The notes beneath the pieces were generated by a model. That model saw only the letters and a program-made list of their open reading frames with translations, did no database searches and was not told the DNA's origin. The translations under genes were made by a program, and so were the position numbers. This document shows, in pieces, positions 13,943 to 26,060 of a stretch of 64,000 nt of DNA. Numbering within the stretch: position 1 is the first letter of the stretch; the number at the start of each line of letters is the position of its first letter. Origin of the DNA: Megascapheus bottae (taxonomy: Eukaryota > Chordata > Mammalia > Rodentia > Geomyidae); contig JANJXV010000049.1 of NCBI GenBank assembly GCA_024803745.1, forward strand, positions 952,501-1,016,500. The letters are read 5' to 3'.

Positions 13943-15484
13943 TATCTCTAACCCTTACCTTAACCCTAATCCTAATCCTAACTCTAACCATTACAATTAA
14001 CTAACCCTAACCCTAACACTAAAATTAACCCTAAACCTAACCCTAAACATAACCTAACATTTACCCTTAACCTAACCATAACCCTAACCCTAAACCTTAC
14101 CCTAACCCTAACCCTAACCCCTAACTCTTATCCTAACCGTAACCCTAACCCTAACCCTAACCCTAACCTTACCCTTAACTAACCCTAACGTTAACCCTAA
14201 ACCTAACCCTAACCCTAACACTAAACCTAACCCTAACCATAACCTTATACCTAAACCTTACCCTTACCCTAACCCTAACCCTAAACCTAAACCTAACCCT
14301 AACCCTAACCCTTACACTTACCCTAACCCTAACCTTACCTAACCCTAACCCTTACCCTTACCGTAACCCTAACCCTAACCCTAAACCTAAACCTAACCTT
14401 AAACCTAACCCTTACTTTCCCTAAACTTAACCCTAACCCTAACCCTAACCCTAAGCCTAACCTTAACCCTAACCCTTACTTTCCCTAAACCTAACCCTAA
14501 CCCTAACCCTAACCCTAACCCTTACCCTAAACCTAACCCTAAACCTAACCCTAACCTGAACCCTAACCCTTACCCTAACCCTAAACCTAACCCAAAGCCT
14601 AAAACTAACCATAACCCTAACCCAAACCCTAACTGGAACCCTAACCCTTACCCTAACATTTACCCTAACCCTAACCCTAACACTAACACTTACCTTTATC
14701 CTAACCGTAACCGTAACCCTAACCCTAACCCTAACCCTTATCCTAACCCTAACCCTAACTCTAAACCTAAACCTAACCCTAACCCTAACCCTAAATCTTA
14801 ACCTTTCCCTAACCCTAACCTTAACCCTAAACCTAACCCTAACCCTAACCCTAACACTTACCCTAAACCTACCACTAAACCTTACCCTAAACCTTACCCT
14901 AACCTAACCCTAACCCTACCACTAAACCTTACCCTAAACCTTACCCTAACCCTAACCCTAACCCTAACCCTAACCCTAACACTTACCCTAACCCTAACCC
15001 TAACCCTAACCCCAAACCTTAACATAACCCTAACCCTAACCCTAACCCTTACCCTTACCCTAACCCTAACCCTACCCTTACCCTTTTCCTAACCCTAACC
15101 ATAACCCCTAACCCTAACCCTAACCCCTAATCCTAACCCTAACCCTAACCCTTACCCTTATCCTAACTCTAAACCTTACCCCAGCACTTACACTTACCTC
15201 AACCCCTACCCTAACCCTAAACCTAACCCCAACAATTACCCTAACCCTCACCCTAACCCTAACCCTTAACTTGACCCTAACCCTAAACATAACCCTAACC
15301 CTAACCCTAACCCTTACACTTACCCTTAACCTAACCCTAACCGTAACCCTAAACCTTACCCTTACTCTAAACCTAACCCTAACCCTTACCCTAAAACTAA
15401 CCCTTACCCTAACCCTTACCCTTACCTTAAACCTAAACCTAAACCTAAACTTTACCCTTACCCTAATCCTAACCCTAACCCTAA
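13943..15484. repeat. Family-1 half-unit joined to the ccccagcactta segment
   Basis: The start follows the HOR landmark at 13943 and runs like the first part of the 3.27 kb unit to about 14.57 kb. It then continues into a segment with a doubled ccactaaaccttaccc element (14872-14945), ccccaaaccttaacataacc at 15010 and ccccagcacttacacttacc near 15180. That segment recurs near 20540, 40880, 43128, 50540 and 54128. It ends where the sequence switches back to HOR second-half sequence near 15485. No gene is visible. Confidence 0.75.
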
Positions 15485-15803
15485 CCTTAACCCTAACCCT
15501 TACTTTCCCTAACCCTAACCCTAACCCTAAACCTAAACCTAACCCTAAACCTAAACATAACACTTACCCTTACCCTAAACCTAATCCTAAACCTAACCCT
15601 AACCCTAACCATAACTTTAACCCTAAACCTTTCCCTTACCCTAACCCTTACCCTTACCGTAACCCTAACAATAACCTTAACCCTAACAATAACCCTAACC
15701 CTAACCCTAAACCTAACCTTACCCTAACTCTTACTTTCCCTAACCCTAACCCTAACCCTAACCCTAACCCTTACCCTAACCCTAACCCTAAACCTAACCC
15801 TAA
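15485..15803. repeat. Return to the 3.27 kb HOR (matches about 5375-5693)
   Basis: From about 15485 the sequence again follows the 3.27 kb HOR with a constant offset of 10,110 from copy 2. The tttccctaa mark at 15503, the tandem ccctaacaataacc pair near 15664-15692 and the next tttccctaa mark all coincide. The same join is present near 50839, so it was formed before the long-range duplication that links these two regions. Confidence 0.75.
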
Positions 15804-16558
15804 CCTGAACCCTAACCCTTACCCTTACCCTAACCCTAACCCTAACCATAAGCCTAAAACTAACCCTAACCCTAACCCTAACCCTAACCTGACACCTAAC
15901 CCTTACCCGAACCCTAACCGTAACCCTAAACCTTACCCTTACTCTAACCCTAACCCTAACCCTTACCCTAAATCTAACCCTAACCCTAACCCTAACCCTT
16001 ACCTTAAACCTAACCCTAAACCTAAACCTTACCCTTACCCTAATCCTAACCCTAACACTAACCTTAACACTAAACATAACCCTAAACCCAACCCTAAACC
16101 TAACCGTTACCCTAACCCAAACCTTAACCCCAACACTAAACCTAACCCTAACCCTAACCCTAACCCTTACCCTTACCCTAACCGTAACCCTAAACCTAAC
16201 CCTATCTCTAACCCTTACCTTAACCCTAACCCTAATCCTAACCCTAACCCTTACAGTTAACTAACCCTAACCCTAACCCTAAAATTAACCCTAAACCTAA
16301 CCCTAACCCTAACCCTAACCCTAACCCTAACCCTAACCTTAACGCTAACCCTAACCCTAAACTTAACCTTAACCATAACCCTTACATTCCCTAACCCTAA
16401 CCCTAACCGTAAACCTAAACCTAACCCTAAACCTAAACATAACACTTACCCTTACCCTAAACCTAATCCTAAACCTAACCCTAACCCTAACCTTACACCT
16501 AACCCTAACCCTTACCCTTACCCTAAACCTAACCCTAACCCTAAACATAACCCTAAAC

Positions 16559-16594
<36 letters not shown>

Positions 16595-17859
16595 TTACAC
16601 CTAACCCTAACCCTTACCTTTACCGTAACCCTAACCCTAACATTAACCCTAACCCTAACCCTAACCCTAACCCTAAACCTAACCTTAACCCTAACCCTTA
16701 CTTTCCCTAACCCTAACCCTAACCCTAACCCTAACCCTAACCCTTACCCTAACCCTAACCCTAAACCTAGCCCTAACCTGAAACCTAACCCTTACCCTTA
16801 CCCTAACCCTAACCCTAACCATAAGCCTAAAACTAACCCTAACCCTAACCCTAACCCTAACCTGAACCCTAACCCTTACCCTAACACTTACCCTAACCCT
16901 AACCCTAACCTGAACCCTAACCCTTACCCAAACCCTAACCGTAACCCTAAACCTTACCCTTACTCTAAACCTAACCGTAACCCTTACCCTAAATCTAACC
17001 CTAACCCTAACCCTTACTCTTACCTTAAACCTAACCCTAAACCTAAACCCTACCCTTACCCTTACCCTAATCCTAACCCTAACCCTAACCTTAACACTAA
17101 ACATAACCCTAAACCTAAGCCTAACCCTAAACGTTACCCTAACCCTAACCTTAACCCCAACACTAAACCTAACCCTAAACCTAACGCTAACCCTTATCCT
17201 TACTCTAACCCTAAACTTAAACCTAACCCTAACCCTAAACCTATCTCTAACCCTTACCTTAATCCTAATCCTAATCCTAACTCTAACCATTACAATTAAC
17301 TAACCCTAACCCTAACACTAAAATTAACCCTAAACCTAACCCTAAACATAACCTAACATTTACCCTTAACCTAACCATAACCCTAACCCTAAACCTTACC
17401 CTAACCCTAACCCTAACCCCTAACTCTTATCTTAACCGTAACCCTAACCCTAACCCTAACCCTAACCTTACCCTTAACTAACCCTAACGTTAACCCTAAA
17501 CCTAACCCTAACCCTAACCCTAACACTAAACCTAACCCTAACCATAACCTTATACCTAAACCTTACCCTTACCCTAACCCTAACCCTAAACCTAAACCTA
17601 ACCCTAACCCTAACCCTTACACTTACCCTAACCCTAACCTTACCTAACCCTAACCCTTACCCTTACCGTAACCCTAACCCTAACCCTAACCCTAACCCTA
17701 AACCTAACCTTAAACCTAACCCTTACTTTCCCTAACCTTAACCCTAACCCTAACCCTAACCCTAAGCCTAACCTTAACCCTAACCCTTACTTTCCCTAAA
17801 CCTAACCCTAACCCTAACCCTAACCCTTACCCTAAACCTAACCCTAAACCTAACCCTAA
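15804..17859. repeat. 2.05 kb HOR, tandem copy 1
   Basis: Begins and ends at equivalent cctgaacccta marks (15804, 17860). It contains the landmarks at 16203 and 17242. It derives from the 3.27 kb HOR by deletion of the part equivalent to about 12.74-13.03 kb. The join, 16298-16340, is a clean run of canonical hexamers followed by ccttaacgctaacc. It also lacks the TTAATTAA site because that site lay in the deleted part. Confidence 0.82.
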
Positions 17860-19935
17860 CCTGAACCCTAACCCTTACCCTTACCCTAACCCTAACCCTA
17901 ACCATAAGCCTAAAACTAACCCTAACCCTAACCCTAACCCTAACCTGACACCTAACCCTTACCCGAACCCTAACCGTAACCCTAAACCTTACCCTTACTC
18001 TAACCCTAACCCTAACCCTTACCCTAAATCTAACCCTAACCCTAACCCTAACCCTTACCTTAAACCTAACCCTAAACCTAAACCTTACCCTTACCCTAAT
18101 CCTAACCCTAACACTAACCTTAACACTAAACATAACCCTAAACCCAACCCTAAACCTAACCGTTACCCTAACCCAAACCTTAACCCCAACACTAAACCTA
18201 ACCCTAACCCTAACCCTAACCCTTACCCTTACCCTAACCGTAACCCTAAACCTAACCCTATCTCTAACCCTTACCTTAACCCTAACCCTAATCCTAACCC
18301 TAACCCTTACAGTTAACTAACCCTAACCCTAACCCTAAAATTAACCCTAAACCTAACCCTAACCCTAACCCTAACCCTAACCCTAACCTTAACGCTAACC
18401 CTAACCCTAAACTTAACCTTAACCATAACCCTTACATTCCCTAACCCTAACCCTAACCGTAAACCTAAACCTAACCCTAAACCTAAACATAACACTTACC
18501 CTTACCCTAAACCTAATCCTAAACCTAACCCTAACCCTAACCTTACACCTAACCCTAACCCTTACCCTTACCCTAAACCTAACCCTAACCCTAAACATAA
18601 CCCTAAACCTAACCCTAACCCTAACCCTTACACTAATCCTAACCTTACACCTAACCCTAACCCTTACCTTTACCGTAACCCTAACCCTAACATTAACCCT
18701 AACCCTAACCCTAACCCTAACCCTAAACCTAACCTTAACCCTAACCCTTACTTTCCCTAACCCTAACCCTAACCCTAACCCTAACCCTAACCCTTACCCT
18801 AACCCTAACCCTAAACCTAGCCCTAACCTGAAACCTAACCCTTACCCTTACCCTAACCCTAACCCTAACCATAAGCCTAAAACTAACCCTAACCCTAACC
18901 CTAACCCTAACCTGAACCCTAACCCTTACCCTAACACTTACCCTAACCCTAACCCTAACCTGAACCCTAACCCTTACCCAAACCCTAACCGTAACCCTAA
19001 ACCTTACCCTTACTCTAAACCTAACCGTAACCCTTACCCTAAATCTAACCCTAACCCTAACCCTTACTCTTACCTTAAACCTAACCCTAAACCTAAACCC
19101 TACCCTTACCCTTACCCTAATCCTAACCCTAACCCTAACCTTAACACTAAACATAACCCTAAACCTAAGCCTAACCCTAAACGTTACCCTAACCCTAACC
19201 TTAACCCCAACACTAAACCTAACCCTAAACCTAACGCTAACCCTTATCCTTACTCTAACCCTAAACTTAAACCTAACCCTAACCCTAAACCTATCTCTAA
19301 CCCTTACCTTAACCCTAATCCTAATCCTAACTCTAACCATTACAATTAACTAACCCTAACCCTAACACTAAAATTAACCCTAAACCTAACCCTAAACATA
19401 ACCTAACATTTACCCTTAACCTAACCATAACCCTAACCCTAAACCTTACCCTAACCCTAACCCTAACCCCTAACTCTTATCTTAACCGTAACCCTAACCC
19501 TAACCCTAACCCTAACCTTACCCTTAACTAACCCTAACGTTAACCCTAAACCTAACCCTAACCCTAACCCTAACACTAAACCTAACCCTAACCATAACCT
19601 TATACCTAAACCTTACCCTTACCCTAACCCTAACCCTAAACCTAAACCTAACCCTAACCCTAACCCTTACACTTACCCTAACCCTAACCTTACCTAACCC
19701 TAACCCTAACCCTTACCCTTACCGTAACCCTAACCCTAACCCTAACCCTAAACCTAACCTTAAACCTAACCCTTACTTTCCCTAACCTTAACCCTAACCC
19801 TAACCCTAACCCTAAGCCTAACCTTAACCCTAACCCTTACTTTCCCTAAACCTAACCCTAACCCTAACCCTAACCCTAACCCTTACCCTAAACCTAACCC
19901 TAAACCTAACCCTAACCTGAACCCTAACCCTTACC
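17860..19935. repeat. 2.05 kb HOR, tandem copy 2
   Basis: Repeats the previous block at an offset of 2,050-2,056. Landmarks are at 18259 and 19292. It has the same internal deletion join at about 18355-18390, one hexamer shorter than in copy 1. Close identity (for example the 199-codon Val-Arg frames ending at 17290 and 19340 differ at very few positions) indicates a recent tandem duplication. The right edge is where it departs into the 14.57 kb-type sequence. Confidence 0.82.
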
Positions 19936-21055
19936 CTAACCCTAAACCTAACCCTAAGCCTAAAACTAACCATAACCCTAACCCAAACCCTAACTGGAAC
20001 CCTAACCCTTACCCTAACATTTACCCTAACCCTAACCCTAACACTAACACTTACCTTTACCCTAACCGTAACCGTAACCCTAACCCTAACCCTAACCCTT
20101 ATCCTAACCCTAACCCTAACTCTAAACCTAAACCTAACCCTAACCCTAACCCTAAATCTTAACCTTTCCCTAACCCTAACCTTAACCCAAACCTAACTCT
20201 AACCCTAACCCTAACACTTACCCTAAACCTACCACTAAACCTTACCCTAAACCTTACCCTAACCCTAACCCTAACCCTACCACTAAACCTTACCCTAAAC
20301 CTTACCCTAACCCTAACCCTAACCCTAACCCTAACCCTAACACTTACCCTAACCCTAACCCTAACCCTAACCCCAAACCTTAACATAACCCTAACCCTAA
20401 CCCTAACCCTTACCCTTACCCTAACCCTAACCCTACCCTTACCCTTTTCCTAACCCTAACCATAACCCCTAACCCTAACCCTAACCCCTAATCCTAACCC
20501 TAACCCTAACCCTTACCCTTATCCTAACTCTAAACCTTACCCCAGCACTTACACTTACCCCAACCCCTACCCTAACCCTAAACCTAACCCCAACAATTAC
20601 CCTAACCCTCACCCTAACCCTAACCCTTACCTTGACCCTAACCCTAAACATAACCCTAACCCTAACCCTAACCCTTACACTTACCCTTAACCTAACCCTA
20701 ACCGTAACCCTAAACCTTACCCTTACTCTAAACCTAACCCTAACCCTTACCCTAAAACTAACCCTTACCCTAACCCTTACCCTTACCTTAAACCTAAACC
20801 TAAACCTAAACTTTACCCTTACCCTAATCCTAACCCTAACCCTAACCTTAACACTAAACATAACCCTAAACCTAACCCTAACCCTAACCGTTACCCTAAC
20901 CCTAACCTTAACCCCAACACTAAACCTAACCGTAACCCTAACCCTAACCCTTACCCTAACCCTAACCCTAAACCTAAGCCTAACCCTAACCCTATCTCTA
21001 ACCCTTACCTTAACCCTAACCCTAATCCTAACCCTAACCCTTACAATTAACTAAC
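19936..21055. repeat. ccccagcactta segment and transition out of family 1
   Basis: Matches 14571-15484 and the later copies at 40.3-41.1, 42.5-43.3, 49.9-50.8 and 53.5-54.4 kb. It has ccactaaaccttacc doubled at 20231-20300 and ccccagcactta near 20540. It carries the last family-1 landmark (20993) before a gap of more than 18 kb. The acaattaacta tail at 21043 is followed by ccctaccccta, where the character of the array changes. Confidence 0.78.
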
Positions 21056-22280
21056 CCTAACCCTACCCCTAAAATTAACCCTAAACCTAACCCTAAACCT
21101 AACACTAACATTTACCCTTAACCTAACCCTAACCCTAACCCTAAACCTTACCCTAACCCTAACCCTATCCCCTAACCCTTACCCTAACCCTAACCCTAAC
21201 CCTTACTCTTAACTAACCCTAACGTTAACTCTAAACCTAACCATAACCGTAACGCTAACCCTTACCCTAACCCTAACCCTAACCCTTTCCCTTACAATAA
21301 CCCTACCCCTAACTCTAAACTTAAACCTTACCCTTACCCTAACCATAACCCGAAACCTAACCCTAACCCTAAACCTAACCCTTACCCTAACCCTAACCCT
21401 AATCCTAACCCTAACCCTTACCCTTACCCTAACCCTACTCTAATCCTAAACCTAAACCTAACCCTGACCCTAAACCTAACCCTAACCCTAACCCTAACCC
21501 TTACCCTTACCCTAACCCTACACCTAACCCTTACCCTAACCCTAACCCTAACCCTAACCCTAACAATAACCCTAACCCTTACCCTAACCCTAACCCTAAC
21601 CCTAACCCTTACGTTTACCCTAACCCTAACCCTAACCCTAACCCTTAACCTTACCCTAACCCTAACCCTAACCCTTATCCTAACCCTAACCCTAACCCTA
21701 AATCTAACCCTAACCCTAACCCTATCCCTAAACCTATCCCTTACCCTTACCCTACCCCTAACCCTTAAACTAACCCTAACCGTAACCCCTAAACTTAACC
21801 CTAACCATAACCCTTACCTTTACCCTAACTCTAACCCAAACCCTAACCCTAATCCTAACCCTAACCCTAACCCTAACCCTAACGCTAACCATTAACCTAA
21901 CCCTAACACAAAACCTAACCCTAACCCTTACCCTAACCCTAACCCTAACCTAACCCTAACCCTAACCCTTAACCTAACCCTAACACTAACTCTAACCTCT
22001 TACCCTAACCCTTACAATAAACCTAACCCTAAACCTAACCCTAACCCTATCCTCTAACCCTAACCCTTACCCTAACACCTAACACTAACCCTAACCCTAA
22101 CCCTAAACCTAACCCTAACTCTAACACTAAACCTAACCCTTACCCTTACCCTAACCATAACCCGAAACATAACCTTAAACCTAACCCTTACGCTTACCCT
22201 AACCCTAACCCTTAACCTAACCCTAACCCTAACACTATCCCTAAACCTATACCTTACCCTTACCCTAACCCGAACCTTAA
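21056..22280. repeat. Start of second variant family: degenerate array without the family-1 landmark
   Basis: The array continues as CCCTAA variants but with different combinations: cccttactcttaactaacc near 21198, ccctactctaatcc near 21434, ccctgaccc near 21464 and aacacaaaacc near 21905. The tatctctaaccctta landmark is absent. The same order of variants recurs at 54642-55867. No coding or RNA feature is visible. Confidence 0.75.
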
Positions 22281-25200
22281 ACCTAACCCTAACCGAAACC
22301 CCTACCCCTACCCCTAACCCTAACCCTTACCCTTACCCTAACCCTAAACCTAACCCTAAAACTAACCCTTACCCTTACCCTTAACCTAATCCTAACCCTA
22401 ACCCTAACCCTAACCCTTAGCCTTACCTTAACCCTAAACCTAAACCTAACCCTAACCCTTACCCTAAACCTAATCCTAACCCTAACCCTAACCCTTACAC
22501 TTACCTTAACCATAACCCTAACCCTAACCCTAACCTTTACCCTAAACCTAATCCTAACCCTAACCCTAACCCTTACCCTTACCTTAACCCTAACCCTAAA
22601 CCTAACACTTACCCTATCGCTAACCCTAACCCTAACCCTAACCATAACGCATACCCTTATCCTAACCCTCACCCTAACCCTAACTGTAACCATAAACCTA
22701 AACTTAAACCTAACCCTAACGCTAACCCTAACCCTAACCTTTACCCTTACCCTAACTCAAACCCTAAACCTAACCATAAACCTAACCTAACCCTAACCCT
22801 AACCCTTACCCTAACCCTAACCCTAACCCTAACCTAACCCTTATCCGTATACTAAACCTAACCCTGCCCTTAACCCTAAACCTAACCCTAAACCTAACCC
22901 TTACTCTTACCCTAACCCTAACCCTAAACCTAACCCTAACCCTAACACTATCCCTAAACCTATACCTTACCCTTACCCTAACCCGAACCTTAAACCTAAC
23001 CCTAACCAAAACCCCTACCCCTACCCCAAACCCTAACCCTTACCCTTACCCTAACCCTAAACCTAACCCTAAAACTAACCCTTACCCTTACCCTTAACCT
23101 AACCCTAACCCTAAACCTAACCCTTAGCCTTACCTTAACCCTAACCCTAACCCTAACCCTCACCCTAAACCTAATCCTAATCCTAACCCTAACCCTTACA
23201 CTTACCTTAACCATAACACTAACCCTAACCTAACCCTTACCCTAAACCTAATCCTAACCCTAACCCTAACCCTTACCCTTACCTTAACCCTAACCCTAAC
23301 CCTAACACTTACCCTATCGCTAACCCTAAACCTAACCCTAACCATAACGCATACCCTTATCCTAACCCTCAACCTAACCCTAACTGTAACCATAAACCTA
23401 AACTTAAACCTAACCCTAACCCTAACCCTAACCCTAACCTTTACCCTTACCCTAACTCTAACCCTAAACCTAACCCTAAACCTAACCTAAACCTAACCTT
23501 AACCCTAAACCTAACCCTTAACCTTACCTTAACCCTAACCCTAACCCTAACCCTAACCCTAATCCTAACCCTAACCCTAAACCTAACCCTTACCCTTACC
23601 TTAACCCTAACCCTAAACCTAACCCTAACCCTTACCCTTACCCTAACCCTAAACCTAACACTAACCCTAACCTTAACCCTAAACCTTACACTTACCCTAG
23701 CCCTAACCCTAATCCTAAACCTAAACGTAACGCTAACCCTAACCCTAACCCTTACCCTAACCCTAACCCTAACCCTAACCTAACCCTTATCCGTATACTA
23801 ACCCTAACCCTAACCTTAACCCTAAACCTAACCCTAAACCTAACCCGTACTCTTACCGTAACCCTAACCCAAAACCTAACCCTAACCCTAACACTACCCC
23901 TAAACCTATACCTTACCCTTACCCTAACCCGAACCTTAAACCTAACCCTAACCGAAACCCCTACCCCTACCCCTAACCCTAACCCTTACCCTTACCCTAA
24001 CCCTAAACCTAACCCTAAAACTAACCCTTACCCTTACCCTTAACCTAACCCTAACCCTAACCCTAACCCTAACCCTTAGCCTTACCTTAACCCTAAACCT
24101 AACCCTAACCCTAACCCTTACCCTAAACCTAATCCTAACCCTAACCCTAACCCTTACACTTACCTTAACCATAACCCTAACCCTAACCCTAACCCTTACC
24201 CTAAACCTAATCCTAACCCTAACCCTTACCCTTACCTTAACCCTAACCCTAACCCTAACACTTACCCTATCGCTAACCCTAACCCTAACCCTAACCATAA
24301 TGCATACCCTTATCCTAACCCTCACCCTAACCCTAACTGTAACCATAAACCTAAACTTAAACCTAACCCTAACACTAACCCTAACCCTAACCTTTACCCT
24401 TACCCTTACTCTAACCCTAAAACTAACCCTAAACTTAACCTAACCCTAACCCTAACCCTTACCCTAACCCTAACCCTAACCCTAACCTAACCCTTATCCG
24501 TATACTAACCCTAACCCTAACCTTAACCCTAAACCTAACCCTAAACCTAACCCTTACTCTTACCCTAACCCTAACCCTAAACCTAACACTAACCCTAACA
24601 CTATCCCTAAACCTATACCTTACCCTTACCCTAACCCGAACATTAAACCTAACCCTAACCAAAACCCCTACCCCTACCCCTAACCCTAACCCTTACCCTT
24701 ACCCTAACCCTAAACCTAACCCTAAAACTAACCCTTACCCTTACCCTTAACCTAACCCTAACCCTAACCCTAACCCTAACCCTAACCCTTAGCCTTACCT
24801 TAACCCTAAACCTAACCCTAACCCTAACCCTTTCACTAAACCTAATCCTAACCCTAACCCTAACCCTTACACTTACCTTAAACATAACCCTAACGCTAAC
24901 CCTAACCCTTACCCTAAACCTAATTCCTAACCCTAACCCTAACCCTTACCCTTACCTTAACCCTAACCCTAACCCTAACACTTACCCTATCGCTAACCCT
25001 AACCCTAAACCTAACCATAACGCATACCCTTATCCTAACCCTCACCCTAACCCTAACTGTAACCATAAACCTAAACTTGAACCTAACCCTAACCCTAACC
25101 CTAACCCTAAATTTACCGTTACCCTAACCCTAACGCTAAACCTAAAACTAAACCTAACCCCAACCCTTACCCTAACCCTAACCCTAACCCTAACCCTTAC

Positions 25201-26060
25201 CCTTACCCTATACCTAACCCTAACCCTAACACTAAACCTAACCCTAACCCTAACCTTAACCATAAACGTTACCCTTACCCTAACCCTAACCTTTACCCTT
25301 ACCTTAACCCTAATCCTAACCCTAACCCTAACCTTAACCCTAACCCTAACCGTGCCCCTTACCCTTACCCTAACCCTAACCCTAAACCTAACCCTAACCC
25401 TATCCATAACCCTATCACTTACACTTACCCTAACCATAACCCTAACCCTAACCCTAACCCTAACCTTAGCCTTAACCCTAACCCTAACCTAACCCTAACC
25501 CTTACCCTAACCCTAACCCTAAACCTAACCTTAATGCTAACCCTAACCCTAACCCTAACCCTAAACCTAACCCTAACCCTAACCCTAAACCTTACCCTTA
25601 CCCTAACCCGAACCCTAAACCTAACTCTAACCCAAACCCTACACCTAACACTAACCCTTACCCTTACCCTAACCCTAAACCTAACCCTAAAACTAACCCT
25701 TACCCTTACCCTTAACCTAATCCTAACCCTAACCCTAACCCTAACCCTTAGCCTTACCTTAACCCTAAACCTAAACCTAACCCTAACCCTAACCCCTAAC
25801 CCTAACCCTACCCTAACCCTAACCCTTCCACTTATCCTAAACCTAAACTTAACCCTAACTCTTACCCTTACCCTAACCCCTACCCTAACCATAACCCTAA
25901 CCCTAACCCCTACCCTAACCATAACCCTAACCCTAAACCTTACCCTAACTCTAACCCTAACCCTAACCCTTACCCCTACCCTAAACCTAAACCTAACCCT
26001 AACTGTAACCCTAACACTTTCCCTTACCCTAACCCTAACCCTAACACTAAAACTTACCCT
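22281..26060. repeat. Array of five subunits with alternating ~0.71 and ~0.95 kb spacing
   Basis: The mark ctaaaactaacccttaccc occurs at 22356, 23069, 24015, 24722 and 25687, giving spacings 713, 946, 707 and 965. Short and long subunits alternate, so the effective unit is a dimer of about 1.66 kb. Four of the subunits open with a run of CCCCTA hexamers (22298, 23010, 23957, 24665), and most carry the ccgtatacta and cctatcgctaaccc marks. The same series recurs at 55942, 56655, 57608, 58320 and 59274. The right end includes cccttccacttatcc (25825) and two cccctaccctaaccataac strings. Confidence 0.85.

Noticed and set aside
15271..16260. Plus-strand open frames of Leu-Thr and Pro-Asn strings (329 codons here, 333 at 50631-51632) as genes
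   Set aside because: CTAACC and CCTAAC are stop-free readings of the same hexamer, and the switch from Leu-Thr to Pro-Asn is a frame slip in the repeat. They overlap minus-strand frames throughout.
22298..22320. CCCCTA runs as a switch to another telomere type (for example TTTTGGGG or TTAGGGG-like)
   Set aside because: Only three or four hexamers at the start of some subunits, and the flanks return to CCCTAA at once.
22281..26060. CRISPR-like array (regularly spaced similar elements)
   Set aside because: Spacing is 0.7-0.97 kb, the 'spacers' are themselves the same hexamer repeat, and there is no palindromic 25-40 bp repeat and no cas gene.
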